A stretch of 64,000 bases of DNA from Peribacillus frigoritolerans (lineage in GTDB: Bacteria > Bacillota > Bacilli > Bacillales > DSM-1321): positions 4,072,778-4,136,777 of the forward strand of contig NZ_KV440950.1 in the NCBI RefSeq assembly GCF_001636405.1. Reading direction: 5' to 3'. Under the pieces are notes generated by a model. The model searched no databases, was not told the origin of the DNA, and worked only from the letters and a program-made list of their open reading frames with translations. How positions within the stretch are numbered: the stretch's first letter is position 1; the number at the start of each line of letters is the position of its first letter. The position numbers were made by a program, and so were the translations under genes. Below are positions 27,061-36,915 of the stretch, in pieces.

Positions 27061-27888
27061 TTACTCTAAATCCTCCTTCCAACCGATAAAACTCATCAAT
27101 CTGCCTGTCTTCCCGTTATCACGGCGATGTGAAAAAAACAATTCATGATCACAGCTTGTACAGTATGATGTAACGTCGATCTGACTATTTGGAATTCCTG
27201 ATTTTTGAAGAATCAATGCATTAAGTTGCTTAAGGTCTAACTGATATTGTCCTTCACTGATTAAATTATAGGGCTTTTCGTCAATATCTACCAGCAAATT
27301 CTGCACTAAATCCATGACATAATCATCAACTACATAGCATTTTGAACAAATCGAAGGTCCAATAACAGCAAATATCTCACTTGCTTTTATACCCTCATTC
27401 AGCCATGCCTCAACCATCTTTCGTGCAATCCCATTAACCGTGCCCTTCCAGCCAGCATGTGCCACCCCAATCATACCATGTGCCGGAGCAAGAAAGTATA
27501 AGGGCACGCAGTCTGCATAGCAAAGGGTCAATAGAACGTTTGGGTCCTTCGTATAGAATCCATCAGTCGCTTTAAAGGCTGAATCATAATCCGCAGCACC
27601 TCTCCCGCAATCGAGGCTGGTAACCTGATGGATATTCGTTTCATGTGTCTGCTCGGCCCCTATCCATTCATTTAGCGGATACATCAGCTTATCGGCTATA
27701 ATCCTGCGGTTTCCCTGGACATCACCAAGTTTATCCCCGACATGAAAACCGGTATTCAATGTTTGAAAATCACCTGTACTGACTCCCCCATTTTTTGTGG
27801 TGAAGCCCGCTACGAGCTGGAGATTTTTTTGTCTCCAGCTGTCAATGAGCATATATTGGTCTTTTATTAAAACAAATGGCTCTTTCAT
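27061..27888 (-). CDS. pgeF: Polyphenol oxidase family / peptidoglycan editing factor
   Basis: A 275-residue DUF152 (YfiH) protein with the metal-binding motifs ADCVPLYF and [15 protein letters not shown] and a C-terminal [21 protein letters not shown]. Homologs remove wrong L-Ser incorporated at position 1 of peptidoglycan stem peptides or have purine nucleoside phosphorylase/laccase-like activity. B. subtilis name ylmD. It lies upstream of ylmE with a two-base gap. Confidence 0.9.
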   Translation of the reverse strand: MKEPFVLIKDQYMLIDSWRQKNLQLVAGFTTKNGGVSTGDFQTLNTGFHVGDKLGDVQGNRRIIADKLMYPLNEWIGAEQTHETNIHQVTSLDCGRGAADYDSAFKATDGFYTKDPNVLLTLCYADCVPLYFLAPAHGMIGVAHAGWKGTVNGIARKMVEAWLNEGIKASEIFAVIGPSICSKCYVVDDYVMDLVQNLLVDIDEKPYNLISEGQYQLDLKQLNALILQKSGIPNSQIDVTSYCTSCDHELFFSHRRDNGKTGRLMSFIGWKEDLE

Positions 27889-27943
27889 GCTATAAACCTC
27901 TTTATTTTTAGTCTAGTGTATCATATATTTGCGCCATGCACCT

Positions 27944-28213
27944 TTAAAAACGTTCATCTTTCAGTTCTCCTTGAAATACTGTCTGATGTTCAACAAGTAT
28001 GACATCCGCACCGATTTTTTTTATTTTGCGCCATGGAATCACAATGTCTTGTTCTCTTCCAAAAAAACCCATTAATCGGGTGCCATTTGAAACGACGATA
28101 GCCTCTATTTTCCCAGTGGCCGTATTTATTTCAAGGTCTGACATATTACCCAACTTCTTCCCATCCGCTATATTGACGATATCCTTTATTTGAAATTCTG
28201 AAATCCTGGTCAC
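27944..28213 (-). CDS. ylmC: YlmC/YmxH family PRC-barrel sporulation protein
   Basis: An 89-residue PRC-barrel domain protein (RISEFQIKDIVNIADGKKLG and a VPW-like IVIPWRKIKKIG segment). In clostridia and bacilli this family is expressed during sporulation; the molecular role is not known. A GAGGAGCTGAG ribosome site precedes it. It is the first gene of the ylmC-divIVA group and follows sigG. Confidence 0.88.
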   Translation of the reverse strand: MTRISEFQIKDIVNIADGKKLGNMSDLEINTATGKIEAIVVSNGTRLMGFFGREQDIVIPWRKIKKIGADVILVEHQTVFQGELKDERF

Positions 28214-28373
28214 ATCACTCAGCTCCTCAAAAATTCATCATAGATGAAGGTCCTATTCCTATGTATATGACAAGATGCGCTCAAGGATGAAGATTACGAT
28301 AAATAAACGTCCCCGATTCACGATCCCATCCGGAAGGGATTTTCAACAAAATAAAAAAGCCGCAATGGATAAG

Positions 28374-28420
28374 TAGCTATGAAGCGGGTATCGACATTTT
28401 TGCCCTGCCCGCTTCAGCTA
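28374..28420 (-). terminator. Putative terminator downstream of sigG
   Basis: The minus strand has TAGCTGAAGCGGG paired with CCCGCTTCATAGCTA, a 13-pair stem with an 18-base loop, at the 3' end of sigG; a T-rich run (TTTTTTATTTT) occurs about 15 bases later. The gap before the T run lowers confidence in factor-independent termination. Confidence 0.5.
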
Positions 28421-28441
28421 ACTTTTTCTCATGCTCAGCTT

Positions 28442-29221
28442 CTACTGTTGGATATTTTTATTCATTTGCTTGATTGCCGCTTTTTCCAAGCGGGAGACCT
28501 GTGCTTGTGAAATGCCGATTTCCTCGGCTACCTCCATTTGCGTCTTCCCTTGGAAAAACCGTTTGCGAAGGATCATTTTTTCCCGGTCATTCAACCGTCT
28601 CATGCCTTCATTTATAGCTATTTCATCAATCCAGGTACTATCTTTATTTTTTTCATCACTCAGTTGGTCGAGTACATAAATCGGATCCCCGCCATCATTA
28701 TAAATCGGTTCAAAAAGTGAAACTGGATCTTGTATAGCATCTAGTGCAAAAACAATTTCTTCATGAGGTACTTCCAACACCTTGGCGATTTCTTCAGCTG
28801 TCGGCTCACGAAGGGTCTGGCTTATGAGCTTTTCTTTTACCTGCAAAGCTTTGTAAGCGATGTCTCTTAAAGAACGGGATACCCGAATCGGATTATTGTC
28901 ACGAAGATATCTTCTGATTTCTCCAATAATCATCGGTACAGCATACGTTGAAAACTTAACATTTTGACCTAGGTCAAAGTTATCTATCGACTTCATCAAC
29001 CCTATACAGCCTACCTGAAATAGATCATCTACATACTCTCCCCGATTGTTGAAGCGTTGAATGACGCTTAGAACGAGTCGAAGATTCCCGTTTACCAGTT
29101 TCTCTCTTGCTGAAATATCGCCATCTTGCAGTTCTTTAAAGAGTTTTCTCATTTCTTCATTCTTTAAAACCGGTAATTTTGATGTATCCACACCGCAGAT
29201 TTCAACCTTATTACGAGACAA
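28442..29221 (-). CDS. sigG: RNA polymerase forespore sigma factor sigma-G
   Basis: A 259-residue sigma-70 family protein nearly identical in layout to B. subtilis SigG. It begins SRNKVEICGVDTSKLPVLKN and has region 2 (NGNLRLVLSVIQRFNNRGEY, DLFQVGCIGLMKSIDNFD, FSTYAVPMIIGEIRRYLRDN) and region 4 (GKTQMEVAEEIGISQAQVSRLEK). It directs late forespore transcription. The start is a TTG seven bases after GAGGAGGG; the longer open frame would have no ribosome site and does not align. It lies 150 bases behind sigE with its own sigma-F-like promoter. Confidence 0.97.
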   Translation of the reverse strand: MSRNKVEICGVDTSKLPVLKNEEMRKLFKELQDGDISAREKLVNGNLRLVLSVIQRFNNRGEYVDDLFQVGCIGLMKSIDNFDLGQNVKFSTYAVPMIIGEIRRYLRDNNPIRVSRSLRDIAYKALQVKEKLISQTLREPTAEEIAKVLEVPHEEIVFALDAIQDPVSLFEPIYNDGGDPIYVLDQLSDEKNKDSTWIDEIAINEGMRRLNDREKMILRKRFFQGKTQMEVAEEIGISQAQVSRLEKAAIKQMNKNIQQ

Positions 29222-29258
29222 AATTATTCCCTCCTCACAGGAGCGCTGTACAAAAAAC

Positions 29259-29287
29259 AGTATTTCCGCGGGAGGAAAAAATATGCA
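29259..29287 (-). promoter_or_regulatory. Candidate sigma-F promoter of sigG
   Basis: On the minus strand GCATA (-35) and GGAAATACTG (-10, a full match to the GGNRANAHTR pattern) are separated by 14 bases and lie about 40 bases before the sigG start. Sigma-F control of sigG is established in B. subtilis; the spacing is slightly shorter than the usual value. Confidence 0.65.
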
Positions 29288-29371
29288 CATGGCTAGAACA
29301 GAAAATCCCGATTATTTTTCAATATTACTACCGAAGTATTGATTTGATTGACATTTAAGCACTTTATTTTT

Positions 29372-30091
29372 TTACACCATTTTATTAAATTCTTTACGAA
29401 GCCTCTTAATAATCCGTTTTTCCAAACGCGAAATGTAAGATTGGGAAATCCCCAGCATGTCGGCAACGTCCTTTTGGGTTTTTTCTTCTCCTCCTGCAAG
29501 TCCAAAACGGAGTTCCATTATCTGTTTTTCACGTTCCGATAACTGTGTAAGTGCTTTTGTCAGCAACTTACGGTCAACGTTTGCCTCAAGGTCTTTCGTG
29601 ATAATGTCATCATCCGTTCCAAGTACATCTGATAACAGTAGTTCATTTCCATCCCAATCAATATTCAGAGGTTCATCAAAAGAAACTTCAGAGCGGATTT
29701 TGTTATTTCTGCGTAAATACATCAATATTTCATTCTCGATGCATCTCGATGCATATGTAGCCAGTTTTATTTTCTTCTCAGGATTGAATGTATTCACAGC
29801 TTTGATCAAACCTATGGTGCCTATGCTGATTAAATCTTCAATGTTTATGCCTGTATTTTCGAATTTCCTGGCAATATAAACAACCAGCCTTAAATTACGT
29901 TCGATCAAGATCGAGCGTGCAGCTTCATCGCCATTTGGTAATTTATTGATCAGTATTGCCTCTTCTTCCTTTGAAAGGGGCGGCGGCAGTGCCTCACTCC
30001 CTCCTATATAAAATATTTCGTCCGTTTTCAATCCGAGCTTGAACAATAGTTTGTACCAAAAGTAAGTAAGCCGAAGAATGAATTTCTTCAA
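29372..30091 (-). CDS. sigE: RNA polymerase mother-cell sigma factor sigma-E (pro-form)
   Basis: A 239-residue protein, the same length as B. subtilis pro-sigma-E. The N-terminal pro-sequence ([20 protein letters not shown]) is membrane-associating; processing by SpoIIGA is expected near residue 27, before [12 protein letters not shown]. Regions 2 and 4 are intact ([20 protein letters not shown] and [23 protein letters not shown]). It drives early mother-cell gene expression. It follows spoIIGA in one operon. Confidence 0.97.
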   Translation of the reverse strand: MKKFILRLTYFWYKLLFKLGLKTDEIFYIGGSEALPPPLSKEEEAILINKLPNGDEAARSILIERNLRLVVYIARKFENTGINIEDLISIGTIGLIKAVNTFNPEKKIKLATYASRCIENEILMYLRRNNKIRSEVSFDEPLNIDWDGNELLLSDVLGTDDDIITKDLEANVDRKLLTKALTQLSEREKQIMELRFGLAGGEEKTQKDVADMLGISQSYISRLEKRIIKRLRKEFNKMV

Positions 30092-30149
30092 AATAATTCT
30101 CCCTTCTAATAAACGGATTATGGGTCAAATTTAAGAGTGAATCGATGGT

Positions 30150-31076
30150 TCAGGAGGCAGTTTGCACCGGTATGCCGGTTAACATCTTCGGGTGAACGAT
30201 AGATTGATAGCTATTGTCGGGAGAGAGTTGCTGAAAGGTAAACGAAATGAGACCCTGCTTGACATGAAATTCTTTTTCTCCTTGAACGATTTTAATATAA
30301 TCCGGTTTGATTGCGGTTAACAGCTGATGTTCATGACCTACGACTTTATAAGGGATGACACGCATTCTTCCCGTCCATGAATATTCGGGCTGCACTTCCT
30401 GACTAATCAGGGTATCGGGGTTTTTAAAGAGCTCTAGCATATCAATCGGGATTCCCGTTTCCTCGCCTGAAAGAGAAATGATCATTACTGGGGAACGTGT
30501 AATCGGGTCATATAGCTGATTGCCGCTATCCACCAATCCATGAAACGTTCCTTCAAAGTCAGAAATTTTAACCGAGACCGAAACCATTTGTTCATGTGTA
30601 AGCTTGGTCATTTCCATCCCTTCTAATGTTCGCTTGGAAAATTGCCATGCGAGCGGGAACCCGATCATGACGAATATCCAGCTGACAGGGTCGCCAAAAC
30701 GATTGATTCCGGCATATTGACCAGGGTCCTTGGACACGATTTGGAATTCAAATAGGTAATGAAGTCCCAGAAGGATTCCTCCCGATAAAAATGTCACAAA
30801 ATATAAAGTGGCCACCGATTTCACGAAAATTTTTAGCCTATTAAACCCAAAGGTTGCCAGCACCATGACCATGGATACTAAAATCTTCATGTATGCCCGG
30901 TCGGCAATTGCATAAAAAGGAGTGAATGCCAATACGATAATGAAGGAACCAATCAATCCGCCGATGCACACCCGCCAAAGAGCTACCCTTCGTTTGAGAA
31001 TGATTGCGGTCCAATATAAAAGGAGGCAGTCAAATAACCAATTCAATAACCAGATCACATCTAAATATAAAGTCAA
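30150..31076 (-). CDS. spoIIGA: Sigma-E processing peptidase SpoIIGA
   Basis: A 308-residue protease. The N-terminal half has five hydrophobic segments (from YLDVIWLLNWLFD), and the C-terminal half is an aspartic-protease-like domain with the catalytic aspartate in GLVDSGNQLYDP at about residue 184. It cleaves pro-sigma-E at the sporulation septum after the SpoIIR signal. The start is a TTG that follows AAGGAGGGGAGGG and aligns with the B. subtilis N-terminus. Confidence 0.95.
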   Translation of the reverse strand: MTLYLDVIWLLNWLFDCLLLYWTAIILKRRVALWRVCIGGLIGSFIIVLAFTPFYAIADRAYMKILVSMVMVLATFGFNRLKIFVKSVATLYFVTFLSGGILLGLHYLFEFQIVSKDPGQYAGINRFGDPVSWIFVMIGFPLAWQFSKRTLEGMEMTKLTHEQMVSVSVKISDFEGTFHGLVDSGNQLYDPITRSPVMIISLSGEETGIPIDMLELFKNPDTLISQEVQPEYSWTGRMRVIPYKVVGHEHQLLTAIKPDYIKIVQGEKEFHVKQGLISFTFQQLSPDNSYQSIVHPKMLTGIPVQTAS

Positions 31077-31119
31077 ACACCCTCCCCTCCTTATATGAAC
31101 TAACCTTCCACTAGCAAAA

Positions 31120-31153
31120 AGTATAGCGTACCTGCCCTAAGAAAGTGTGTCAC
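31120..31153 (-). promoter_or_regulatory. Candidate Spo0A-activated spoIIG promoter
   Basis: On the minus strand GTGACA (31148-31153) and TATACT (31120-31125) are separated by 22 bases. The B. subtilis spoIIG promoter has the same unusual 22-base spacer, which makes it depend on phosphorylated Spo0A. Possible Spo0A boxes upstream are TTCTACA (31200-31206) and ATCGACA (31265-31271), each one base from TTCGACA. Confidence 0.65.
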
Positions 31154-31405
31154 TTTTTGTACTGAAAACTTAAGAGTTTTTCAGTCATTTTTACCCTTTT
31201 TGTAGAAAATCAGCTATTGATATTTTCAATACTGTCTTAGAGACTATCCTGCTCCCTTTTACTTCTGTCGATTTATGTTATAAACGTTTAATAATTTCTC
31301 TCTCATCTTTTTACATTAATAAATGGAAGTGAGCAAAAGATGGAAGCTCCCTTCTGCCCAGGCAACATCCAGCACAATTCCGTCTAGGGATGCATTTTAT
31401 TAACG
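31154..31405. other. Upstream regulatory region of spoIIGA; no gene seen
   Basis: The 370-base gap between ftsZ and spoIIGA contains the ftsZ terminator and the spoIIG promoter with its possible Spo0A boxes. In B. subtilis the protease gene bpr lies here; no trace of it is visible. Confidence 0.6.
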
Positions 31406-31436
31406 ACAAAAAACCGTCCCCAAATGGGAACGGCAT
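31405..31436 (-). terminator. Terminator of ftsZ
   Basis: Minus strand CCGTTCCC, four-base loop, GGGGACGG followed by TTTTTTG, starting about 15 bases after the ftsZ stop codon. Confidence 0.92.
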
Positions 31437-31448
31437 ATGACGTCGTTA

Positions 31449-32606
31449 TTAACGGCGTCTGTTACGGTTACGGAGGAAGGTTGGAATATCCAAAGCCTCA
31501 TCGCCTTGATTGGCATTACGTGCAGGCTGTTCATTGACTTCTTCCCTCTTCACTTCACGCTTCACGTTAGACTGTGGCGTTTGTTGTGTCTGAGGTCTTG
31601 ATTGCTGCTGCTGTCCGAGTGTTGGACGTCCAGTAGGCCGAATTGAAGCTTCAACCTCGTTAAAGCCTGTAGCAATTACCGTAACGACGATTTCATCTTT
31701 AAGGTTTTCATTGATAACAGAACCAAAAATCATGTTGACGTCTTGATCGGATGCTGTAGCCACGATATCGGCCGCTTCCTGGACTTCAAAAAGACTTAGG
31801 TTCGTACCACCGGTAATATTCATCAGTACACCTTGGGCGCCATCAATCGATGTTTCAAGCAACGGACTGGAAATGGCTTTTTTCGCCGCTTCCGCTGCAC
31901 GGTTTTCCCCGGAGGAAATCCCGATTCCCATAAGAGCGGAACCTTTGTTGGACATGATCGTCTTCACATCGGCAAAGTCCAAGTTAATAAGACCTGGAAC
32001 AGCAATTAAATCTGAAATCCCTTGTACACCCTGGCGAAGTACATTATCCGCTTCACGGAATGCTTCAAGCATTGGCGTGCTTTTATCGACGATTTCAAGG
32101 AGGCGGTCGTTCGGAATGACGATCAGTGTGTCAACCGATTCCTTCATGGATGAAATGCCGCCTTGTGCCTGTGTTGCCCGTTTTCGGCCTTCGAAAGTAA
32201 ATGGACGGGTAACTACACCCACTGTAAGGGCCCCTAGATCTTTAGCAATGCCCGCTATGACAGGAGCTGCCCCCGTTCCCGTACCGCCGCCCATTCCAGC
32301 CGTTACGAATACCATATCGGCACCTTTAAGCGCTTCTTCAATCTGCTCTTTGCTTTCTTCAGCAGCTTTTTTTCCTACCTCTGGATTGGCACCTGCACCC
32401 AAACCGCGTGTAAGCTTCCCACCGATTTGCATTTTGATTTCTGCTTTTGATAGATTAAGAGCCTGTGCGTCAGTATTGACAGAAATAAACTCAACACCCT
32501 GTACACCATGCTCGATCATTCTGTTTACCGCATTGTTTCCGCCGCCGCCAACACCTATTACTTTTATCGTTGCTAATTGTTCTAGATTAGAATCAAACTC
32601 CAACAT
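31449..32606 (-). CDS. ftsZ: Cell division protein FtsZ
   Basis: A 385-residue tubulin-like GTPase that forms the Z-ring. The N-terminal [18 protein letters not shown] and the tubulin signature [11 protein letters not shown] (about residues 104-114) are present, as is the T7 catalytic loop [12 protein letters not shown] variable Q/R-rich linker starts near 318 and ends in the conserved C-terminal peptide [12 protein letters not shown] that binds FtsA, SepF, EzrA and ZapA. It follows ftsA by 44 bases and has its own terminator. Confidence 0.98.
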   Translation of the reverse strand: MLEFDSNLEQLATIKVIGVGGGGNNAVNRMIEHGVQGVEFISVNTDAQALNLSKAEIKMQIGGKLTRGLGAGANPEVGKKAAEESKEQIEEALKGADMVFVTAGMGGGTGTGAAPVIAGIAKDLGALTVGVVTRPFTFEGRKRATQAQGGISSMKESVDTLIVIPNDRLLEIVDKSTPMLEAFREADNVLRQGVQGISDLIAVPGLINLDFADVKTIMSNKGSALMGIGISSGENRAAEAAKKAISSPLLETSIDGAQGVLMNITGGTNLSLFEVQEAADIVATASDQDVNMIFGSVINENLKDEIVVTVIATGFNEVEASIRPTGRPTLGQQQQSRPQTQQTPQSNVKREVKREEVNEQPARNANQGDEALDIPTFLRNRNRRR

Positions 32607-32650
32607 GACAATCCTCCTATTTTGACGAAATTCCCGATTCTTAATGATTG

Positions 32651-33949
32651 TTATTCAAAAAAGTAACCCAGGATTTTTTTGAATTTAGATTCACCTTTTT
32701 CACCTTGTTTTTTAGCCGTGTTCTCTTTATTTTTCTGAGAAACCTTCTGGCTGCGCTGGTCGTTATCTTCTTGAGCTTGTCCAGCTGCTACAGGAGTTTT
32801 ATTAGCGGTGTTTTTTTGCATTCTCTCTTTCTTGCATGCGTGTTTAATCAAACCAACAGCCGTGGTGTATTGGGGTTCCCTAACACCGATGTAATTGGGT
32901 TCAGCTGTCCTTACTCGGTTTTGGAACACATATTGAGCTAGCTCCAGGACACCCGGCATCTTGACGACGCCCCCGGTCAACACGAAACCACCCGGTATAT
33001 CCTGGAAGCCAAGTCTCTTCAAATCATCTTGAATCAACTCGAATATTTCGGTCACCCGCGCTTCAATGATATCCGAAAGCATTAACTGGTTGCAGGTCTG
33101 TTGCTGATCGCTGCCGATGATCGGTATTTGGAATACTTCATCTTCAGACGCGTCATCATAATAGGCATGTCCATGCTTTACTTTTATTTTCTCAGCTTCT
33201 TCCATAGTCGTCCTTAGAACGATGGAAAGGTCCTTCGTAAGTGTTTCCCCGCCTATAGGTATCACAGACGTATATTGTAAATAGCCTTGTTCGAAAATTG
33301 CCAGGGTCGTGGAACCTCCGCCAATATCGACAAGTGCCACACCAAGTTCTTTTTCATCCTTGGATAAAACAAGGGAACCTGCGGCTAAAGGCTGAAGGGC
33401 GATATCGGTTATTTCCAATCCTGCCCTTTCCACACAGCGCAGCGTATTATGTAAAATTGTCCGAAGACCTGTGATTAAAATCCCTCTCATTTCCAACCGG
33501 ACACCTATCATGCCCCGTGGATCACTGATTTCATCAAGTTCATCAACTTTGTAGTGAATCGGCACCACGTCGATGATTTCCCTGTCGGATGGTATCGTTA
33601 TTAACTCCGCTGCTTCCCTGACACGGAAAACGTCATGCTCGGTAATCTCTTTATTGTCACTGGATACCGCTACTACCCCATGACACGGCTGAAGCGTCAC
33701 ATGATTTCCACTTATGCCGACGATTACCTTTGTAATCTCCATCCCTATCATCCGTTCTGCTTGCTCTATAGCCTTTTGAATGGATTGGACGGTTTCATCT
33801 ATACCGACGATCGAACCCTTTTTGAGCCCTTCTGATTTAACATTTCCTACACCGATTATATTTAATGTGTCATTGACCATTTCCCCAATGATAACTTTTA
33901 CACTGGATGTACCGATGTCAAGACTTACGTATATTTCGTTGCTGTTCAT
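32651..33949 (-). CDS. ftsA: Cell division protein FtsA
   Basis: A 432-residue actin-like protein that tethers FtsZ to the membrane. It has the phosphate 1 motif [15 protein letters not shown] at the N-terminus, the SHS2-type 1C insertion, [12 protein letters not shown] at about residue 207 and [15 protein letters not shown] near 335. A charged, low-complexity linker (about 375-415) precedes the C-terminal amphipathic helix [11 protein letters not shown]. The ribosome site is GAAGGAGGTG. It has its own promoter region of about 250 bases. Confidence 0.97.
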   Translation of the reverse strand: MNSNEIYVSLDIGTSSVKVIIGEMVNDTLNIIGVGNVKSEGLKKGSIVGIDETVQSIQKAIEQAERMIGMEITKVIVGISGNHVTLQPCHGVVAVSSDNKEITEHDVFRVREAAELITIPSDREIIDVVPIHYKVDELDEISDPRGMIGVRLEMRGILITGLRTILHNTLRCVERAGLEITDIALQPLAAGSLVLSKDEKELGVALVDIGGGSTTLAIFEQGYLQYTSVIPIGGETLTKDLSIVLRTTMEEAEKIKVKHGHAYYDDASEDEVFQIPIIGSDQQQTCNQLMLSDIIEARVTEIFELIQDDLKRLGFQDIPGGFVLTGGVVKMPGVLELAQYVFQNRVRTAEPNYIGVREPQYTTAVGLIKHACKKERMQKNTANKTPVAAGQAQEDNDQRSQKVSQKNKENTAKKQGEKGESKFKKILGYFFE

Positions 33950-34017
33950 TCCATGGCACCTCCTTCAGTTTTATACATGTATTAGTAGAATAACATTTTT
34001 ATATCGAAGACTTATAC

Positions 34018-34047
34018 ATTATAGAATAACAGAACTGTTTACAACAA
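34018..34047 (-). promoter_or_regulatory. Candidate sigma-A promoter of ftsA-ftsZ
   Basis: TTGTTG (34042-34047) and TATAAT (34018-34023) on the minus strand, 18-base spacer, about 70 bases before the ftsA start. B. subtilis ftsAZ has several promoters including a sigma-H one; only this one is readable here. Confidence 0.55.
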
Positions 34048-34204
34048 CTGACGAATTTCATAGATAAGCGTTTCATTTTGTATTTCCCGAACAAAACTCG
34101 TACTTTATGATGCATATTGTTCGCTTCTCTACGAGACTGATTTACTAAAAAAACTAGATACTGCCATAAACTATTCGTCATTTATAACTTAATTCCCTTT
34201 AAAA

Positions 34205-34570
34205 TTATAGATTTTTTTTCTGCTTTTTCCGGGAGATGGACCATTTTTCAATCAGGATCCTTCTAATCAGGGCAATATTTTGAAAGAGCCTGACACCGAA
34301 TACAAAGATTGCGGCTAAATATAAGTCTACACCAAGATGTACACCTAGAAAAGCCAAACCTGCGGCTAAAATAATATTAAAGAAGAATCCTGTTACAAAT
34401 ACAACTTCATCATAAAGATTTTGCAAATGAGCCCGTATTCCCCCAAATAAGGTATCAAAAGCAGCAAGTACGGCTATGGAGAGATAATTTGAATATTCAT
34501 GGGGAATATCAAAATCCACCAAAAAACCAAGGGTGATTCCAATCAACAGACCAAAAACTGAAAGCCACAT
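34205..34570 (-). CDS. sbp: Small basic protein Sbp (DUF1290)
   Basis: A 121-residue membrane protein with three or four hydrophobic segments (LSVFGLLIGITLGFLVDF and others) and the conserved PHEYSNYLSIAVLAAFDTLFGGIRA stretch. It is found in Firmicute dcw clusters; its role is unknown. The ATG at 34570 (MWLSVFG) is preferred over a GTG one codon upstream because it matches the B. subtilis protein length. It starts five bases after ylxX stops. Confidence 0.9.
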   Translation of the reverse strand: MWLSVFGLLIGITLGFLVDFDIPHEYSNYLSIAVLAAFDTLFGGIRAHLQNLYDEVVFVTGFFFNIILAAGLAFLGVHLGVDLYLAAIFVFGVRLFQNIALIRRILIEKWSISRKKQKKNL

Positions 34571-34575
34571 CACGA

Positions 34576-35280
34576 TTACCCCCCATCCATAATGGGTTCC
34601 ATATGTTCCACGTTAATAGCATTTTGGTAAGCCGGCAATGTCAACTTGCCGGAAGGCACCTTAATCTGCACTTCAAAATTATCTATAAAGAAATCATCCA
34701 TAAGTTCGGAACCTTCAATGCGCTGCTTCAGTTTCTTTGGATTAACGGTTATTGCCTGCATTTCAACCGGGTAATGAACCAGAGGATATCCGTCCATTTT
34801 CGGCTGCCCATTAATATCACGAATAACCGATGTTGATATATACCTTTGTCCTGAAATGGAAATTTCGTCAGCGCCATATCTATACATTTCATTAATAAGC
34901 CGAATGATCAATACTGGTGAAATATACTCGACCTTCTCACCAAGAAGGATATCAGCTTTGATAGGCTGTATAGATACGATTACCCCATTACCTCTTATTT
35001 CGGTCAAACCTGCGTCAGTCTTCAATTCGGTCAGGGTGTCACGCAAGACTTCTTCTTTACTCTCATTTTTCTTTGTTTCATAAGATGCTATTTTTCCCTC
35101 AAGCTTACTGATACCCTCTATTAATTCCGCCTGGGTCTGCTGTTCTTTCAATAAATCATTTTTCAGTTCCCACATATCCCTTGTATCGGATACGACAGGC
35201 TGATTCACCAAATTGAATTGAATAGCGAGCATGAAGCCAGCAATCAACGTAACCAAACTAAAAGAAAGCTTTTTTTTCAT
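34576..35280 (-). CDS. ylxX: DUF881 family protein YlxX
   Basis: A 234-residue protein with an N-terminal membrane anchor (residues about 5-25), a coiled coil at about 38-85 and a C-terminal DUF881 domain (GNGVIVSIQP, EMYRYGADEISISGQRY). It is paralogous to ylxW next to it. Both are part of dcw clusters of Firmicutes; function unknown, probably on the outer face of the membrane. The ribosome site is weak. Confidence 0.88.
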   Translation of the reverse strand: MKKKLSFSLVTLIAGFMLAIQFNLVNQPVVSDTRDMWELKNDLLKEQQTQAELIEGISKLEGKIASYETKKNESKEEVLRDTLTELKTDAGLTEIRGNGVIVSIQPIKADILLGEKVEYISPVLIIRLINEMYRYGADEISISGQRYISTSVIRDINGQPKMDGYPLVHYPVEMQAITVNPKKLKQRIEGSELMDDFFIDNFEVQIKVPSGKLTLPAYQNAINVEHMEPIMDGG

Positions 35281-35323
35281 TTCCAGTTTCTCACCAATCT
35301 TTCATCGAATCCGGCGGTCACGA

Positions 35324-36016
35324 TCACCCTCCAATAATTGGATCAAAAATGATATTCTTTTGCTTTTCCACTGTAAAGATAATATTCTCATTAACCAGCT
35401 GTTCCTTGATGCCACCCGGTAAATCCAGTGAAGCACCCAGGATTTCCGGGTCCCCTATCGCAGATATGATGAAGGGAGCAGGATGCTGATGGCCATCGAT
35501 TGTAATCACAGGCCCATTACAGATTATGTATGAATCATGATTTAACCTTTGGCCGTTAATCGCAACAGCCTCTGCACCTGATATGTATAGTTCATTGACG
35601 ACCTTGAAGACATGCTGTTCATGGACGAGGTAATTATTAACATTGGCTTCTGATTCCATATCTGTACCATCTTCAAGCGTCACCTGAAGGCCTGAGCCTT
35701 TCACTTTCACTTTTCCGAGAAACATTCGGTATTTTTCCGTTTCCTTTGCCAAATTGAAAAAAAGCTGCTTTTCCTGAGCTAGGTCTTTTTCTATTTGGGA
35801 TACATTTTCTTGCTTCTGGAGGAGTTCCTTCTGAAGTTCCCGGTTCTGCTTCTCTTGTTCGATCAGCCGCTGCCTGAGCTCATATTCCTGGTCCCAGGCT
35901 TTGTCCTTCCCTGCACCTTCACCTTCTTTGGTCAGATTGTAAGAGAAGGCAATCATGAATCCGAGAACCACGCAAACCAGGGGTAAAACCACCCGGTTGC
36001 CATTAATTTTCCTCAT
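35324..36016 (-). CDS. ylxW: DUF881 family protein YlxW
   Basis: A 230-residue protein with an N-terminal transmembrane segment (VVLPLVCVVLGFMIAF), a long coiled coil (about 45-105) and a DUF881 domain (GSGLQVTLEDG, ELYISGAEAVAINGQRLN). Paralog of the next gene, ylxX; both probably form membrane-anchored extracytoplasmic assemblies. The ATG at 36016 with AAAGGAAG gives the B. subtilis length; an ATG at 36046 is an alternative. Overlaps divIB by 14 bases. Confidence 0.88.
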   Translation of the reverse strand: MRKINGNRVVLPLVCVVLGFMIAFSYNLTKEGEGAGKDKAWDQEYELRQRLIEQEKQNRELQKELLQKQENVSQIEKDLAQEKQLFFNLAKETEKYRMFLGKVKVKGSGLQVTLEDGTDMESEANVNNYLVHEQHVFKVVNELYISGAEAVAINGQRLNHDSYIICNGPVITIDGHQHPAPFIISAIGDPEILGASLDLPGGIKEQLVNENIIFTVEKQKNIIFDPIIGG

Positions 36017-36785
36017 TGGTGTCTTCCTTTTGTTCAGCGTCTTCATATGCTTTAAAATAAGAACCCACTTCCAGATCGATGACTCCCTTTACATTTGGAT
36101 CCAGCTGGCTGACTATCGATGGATAGTGAATCATTTTCTCGTATAAAGTCCGGCTTGTCGCACTTACTTCAAACCCATCGTTCATGAACATGACGATATG
36201 GTATTCATCGGTTTTTGTAGGAGCGTAATGAATTTCCGAAATGGCATTCTGAATCTCGACAGGAAGCTTGTCCAGCTCTTCTAAAAGCAACTTTAATGCT
36301 TTACCCTCTTTGAAACCAATTAAAACAGGGGCAAATACTGGAATTTCTCCTGTTGCTAACTCCTCTAAAACGGACCCGTTTTCCAAAATGGGTGCAAACT
36401 TCCCATTATTGGACAGATATGCCATCCTGTTATGTTCCGAAACCGTAATTTTAATGGAATTAGGAAATACCGGTGTCACCTTAACGCTTTTTATTTCTTG
36501 ATTTTTTTTGATATTGGCTGCCGCTGTCCCTGTATCAACCTTCCAGATGCTTCGATCCTTCTTCACCTTACTCAATTTAATGATCTGTTTGGAAGTAATA
36601 TAACGATTCCCCTCTACCTGCACGGATTTCACATAGCTCAACGGGGATAGGAAATATAGCACACAAGCAACAAGAATGAAGAAAAGGGACAGCAAAAGAA
36701 CAAGTCGCCTGTTTGCTTTGCTTTTTCTTAATTGTTTTAATTTCGGGATGCGGTCCTCAATGGAAACGATTTTTCCCTTTTCCAT
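36003..36785 (-). CDS. divIB: Cell division protein DivIB (FtsQ)
   Basis: A 260-residue bitopic protein: basic cytosolic head (RIPKLKQLRKSKANRRL), one transmembrane helix at about residues 28-48, a POTRA domain (VKSVQVEGNRYITSKQIIKLS), the FtsQ beta domain and a short acidic tail. It works with FtsL and DivIC to activate septal peptidoglycan synthesis. ATG at 36785 follows AGGTGAAGG; a GTG three codons earlier is possible. Confidence 0.93.
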   Translation of the reverse strand: MEKGKIVSIEDRIPKLKQLRKSKANRRLVLLLSLFFILVACVLYFLSPLSYVKSVQVEGNRYITSKQIIKLSKVKKDRSIWKVDTGTAAANIKKNQEIKSVKVTPVFPNSIKITVSEHNRMAYLSNNGKFAPILENGSVLEELATGEIPVFAPVLIGFKEGKALKLLLEELDKLPVEIQNAISEIHYAPTKTDEYHIVMFMNDGFEVSATSRTLYEKMIHYPSIVSQLDPNVKGVIDLEVGSYFKAYEDAEQKEDTNEEN

Positions 36786-36915
36786 CCCCTTCACCTCTTC
36801 CTGAAAAAATGGATGGTTCTTGACAGTGCGAAATCAAGACAAACTCAATATTATGTTCTTAACAAACTTTAAAGGTAACACATTATATCACAATATTTGG
36901 ATATAATGAATCCCG

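Noticed and set aside
29222..29290. N-terminal extension of sigG
   Set aside because: It overlaps the predicted sigma-F promoter, and the protein aligns from the TTG at 29221.
31873..32625. 250-codon plus-strand open frame opposite ftsZ
   Set aside because: It mirrors the ftsZ codons, has no ribosome site and a low-complexity, Ser/Pro/Arg-rich translation typical of antisense frames.
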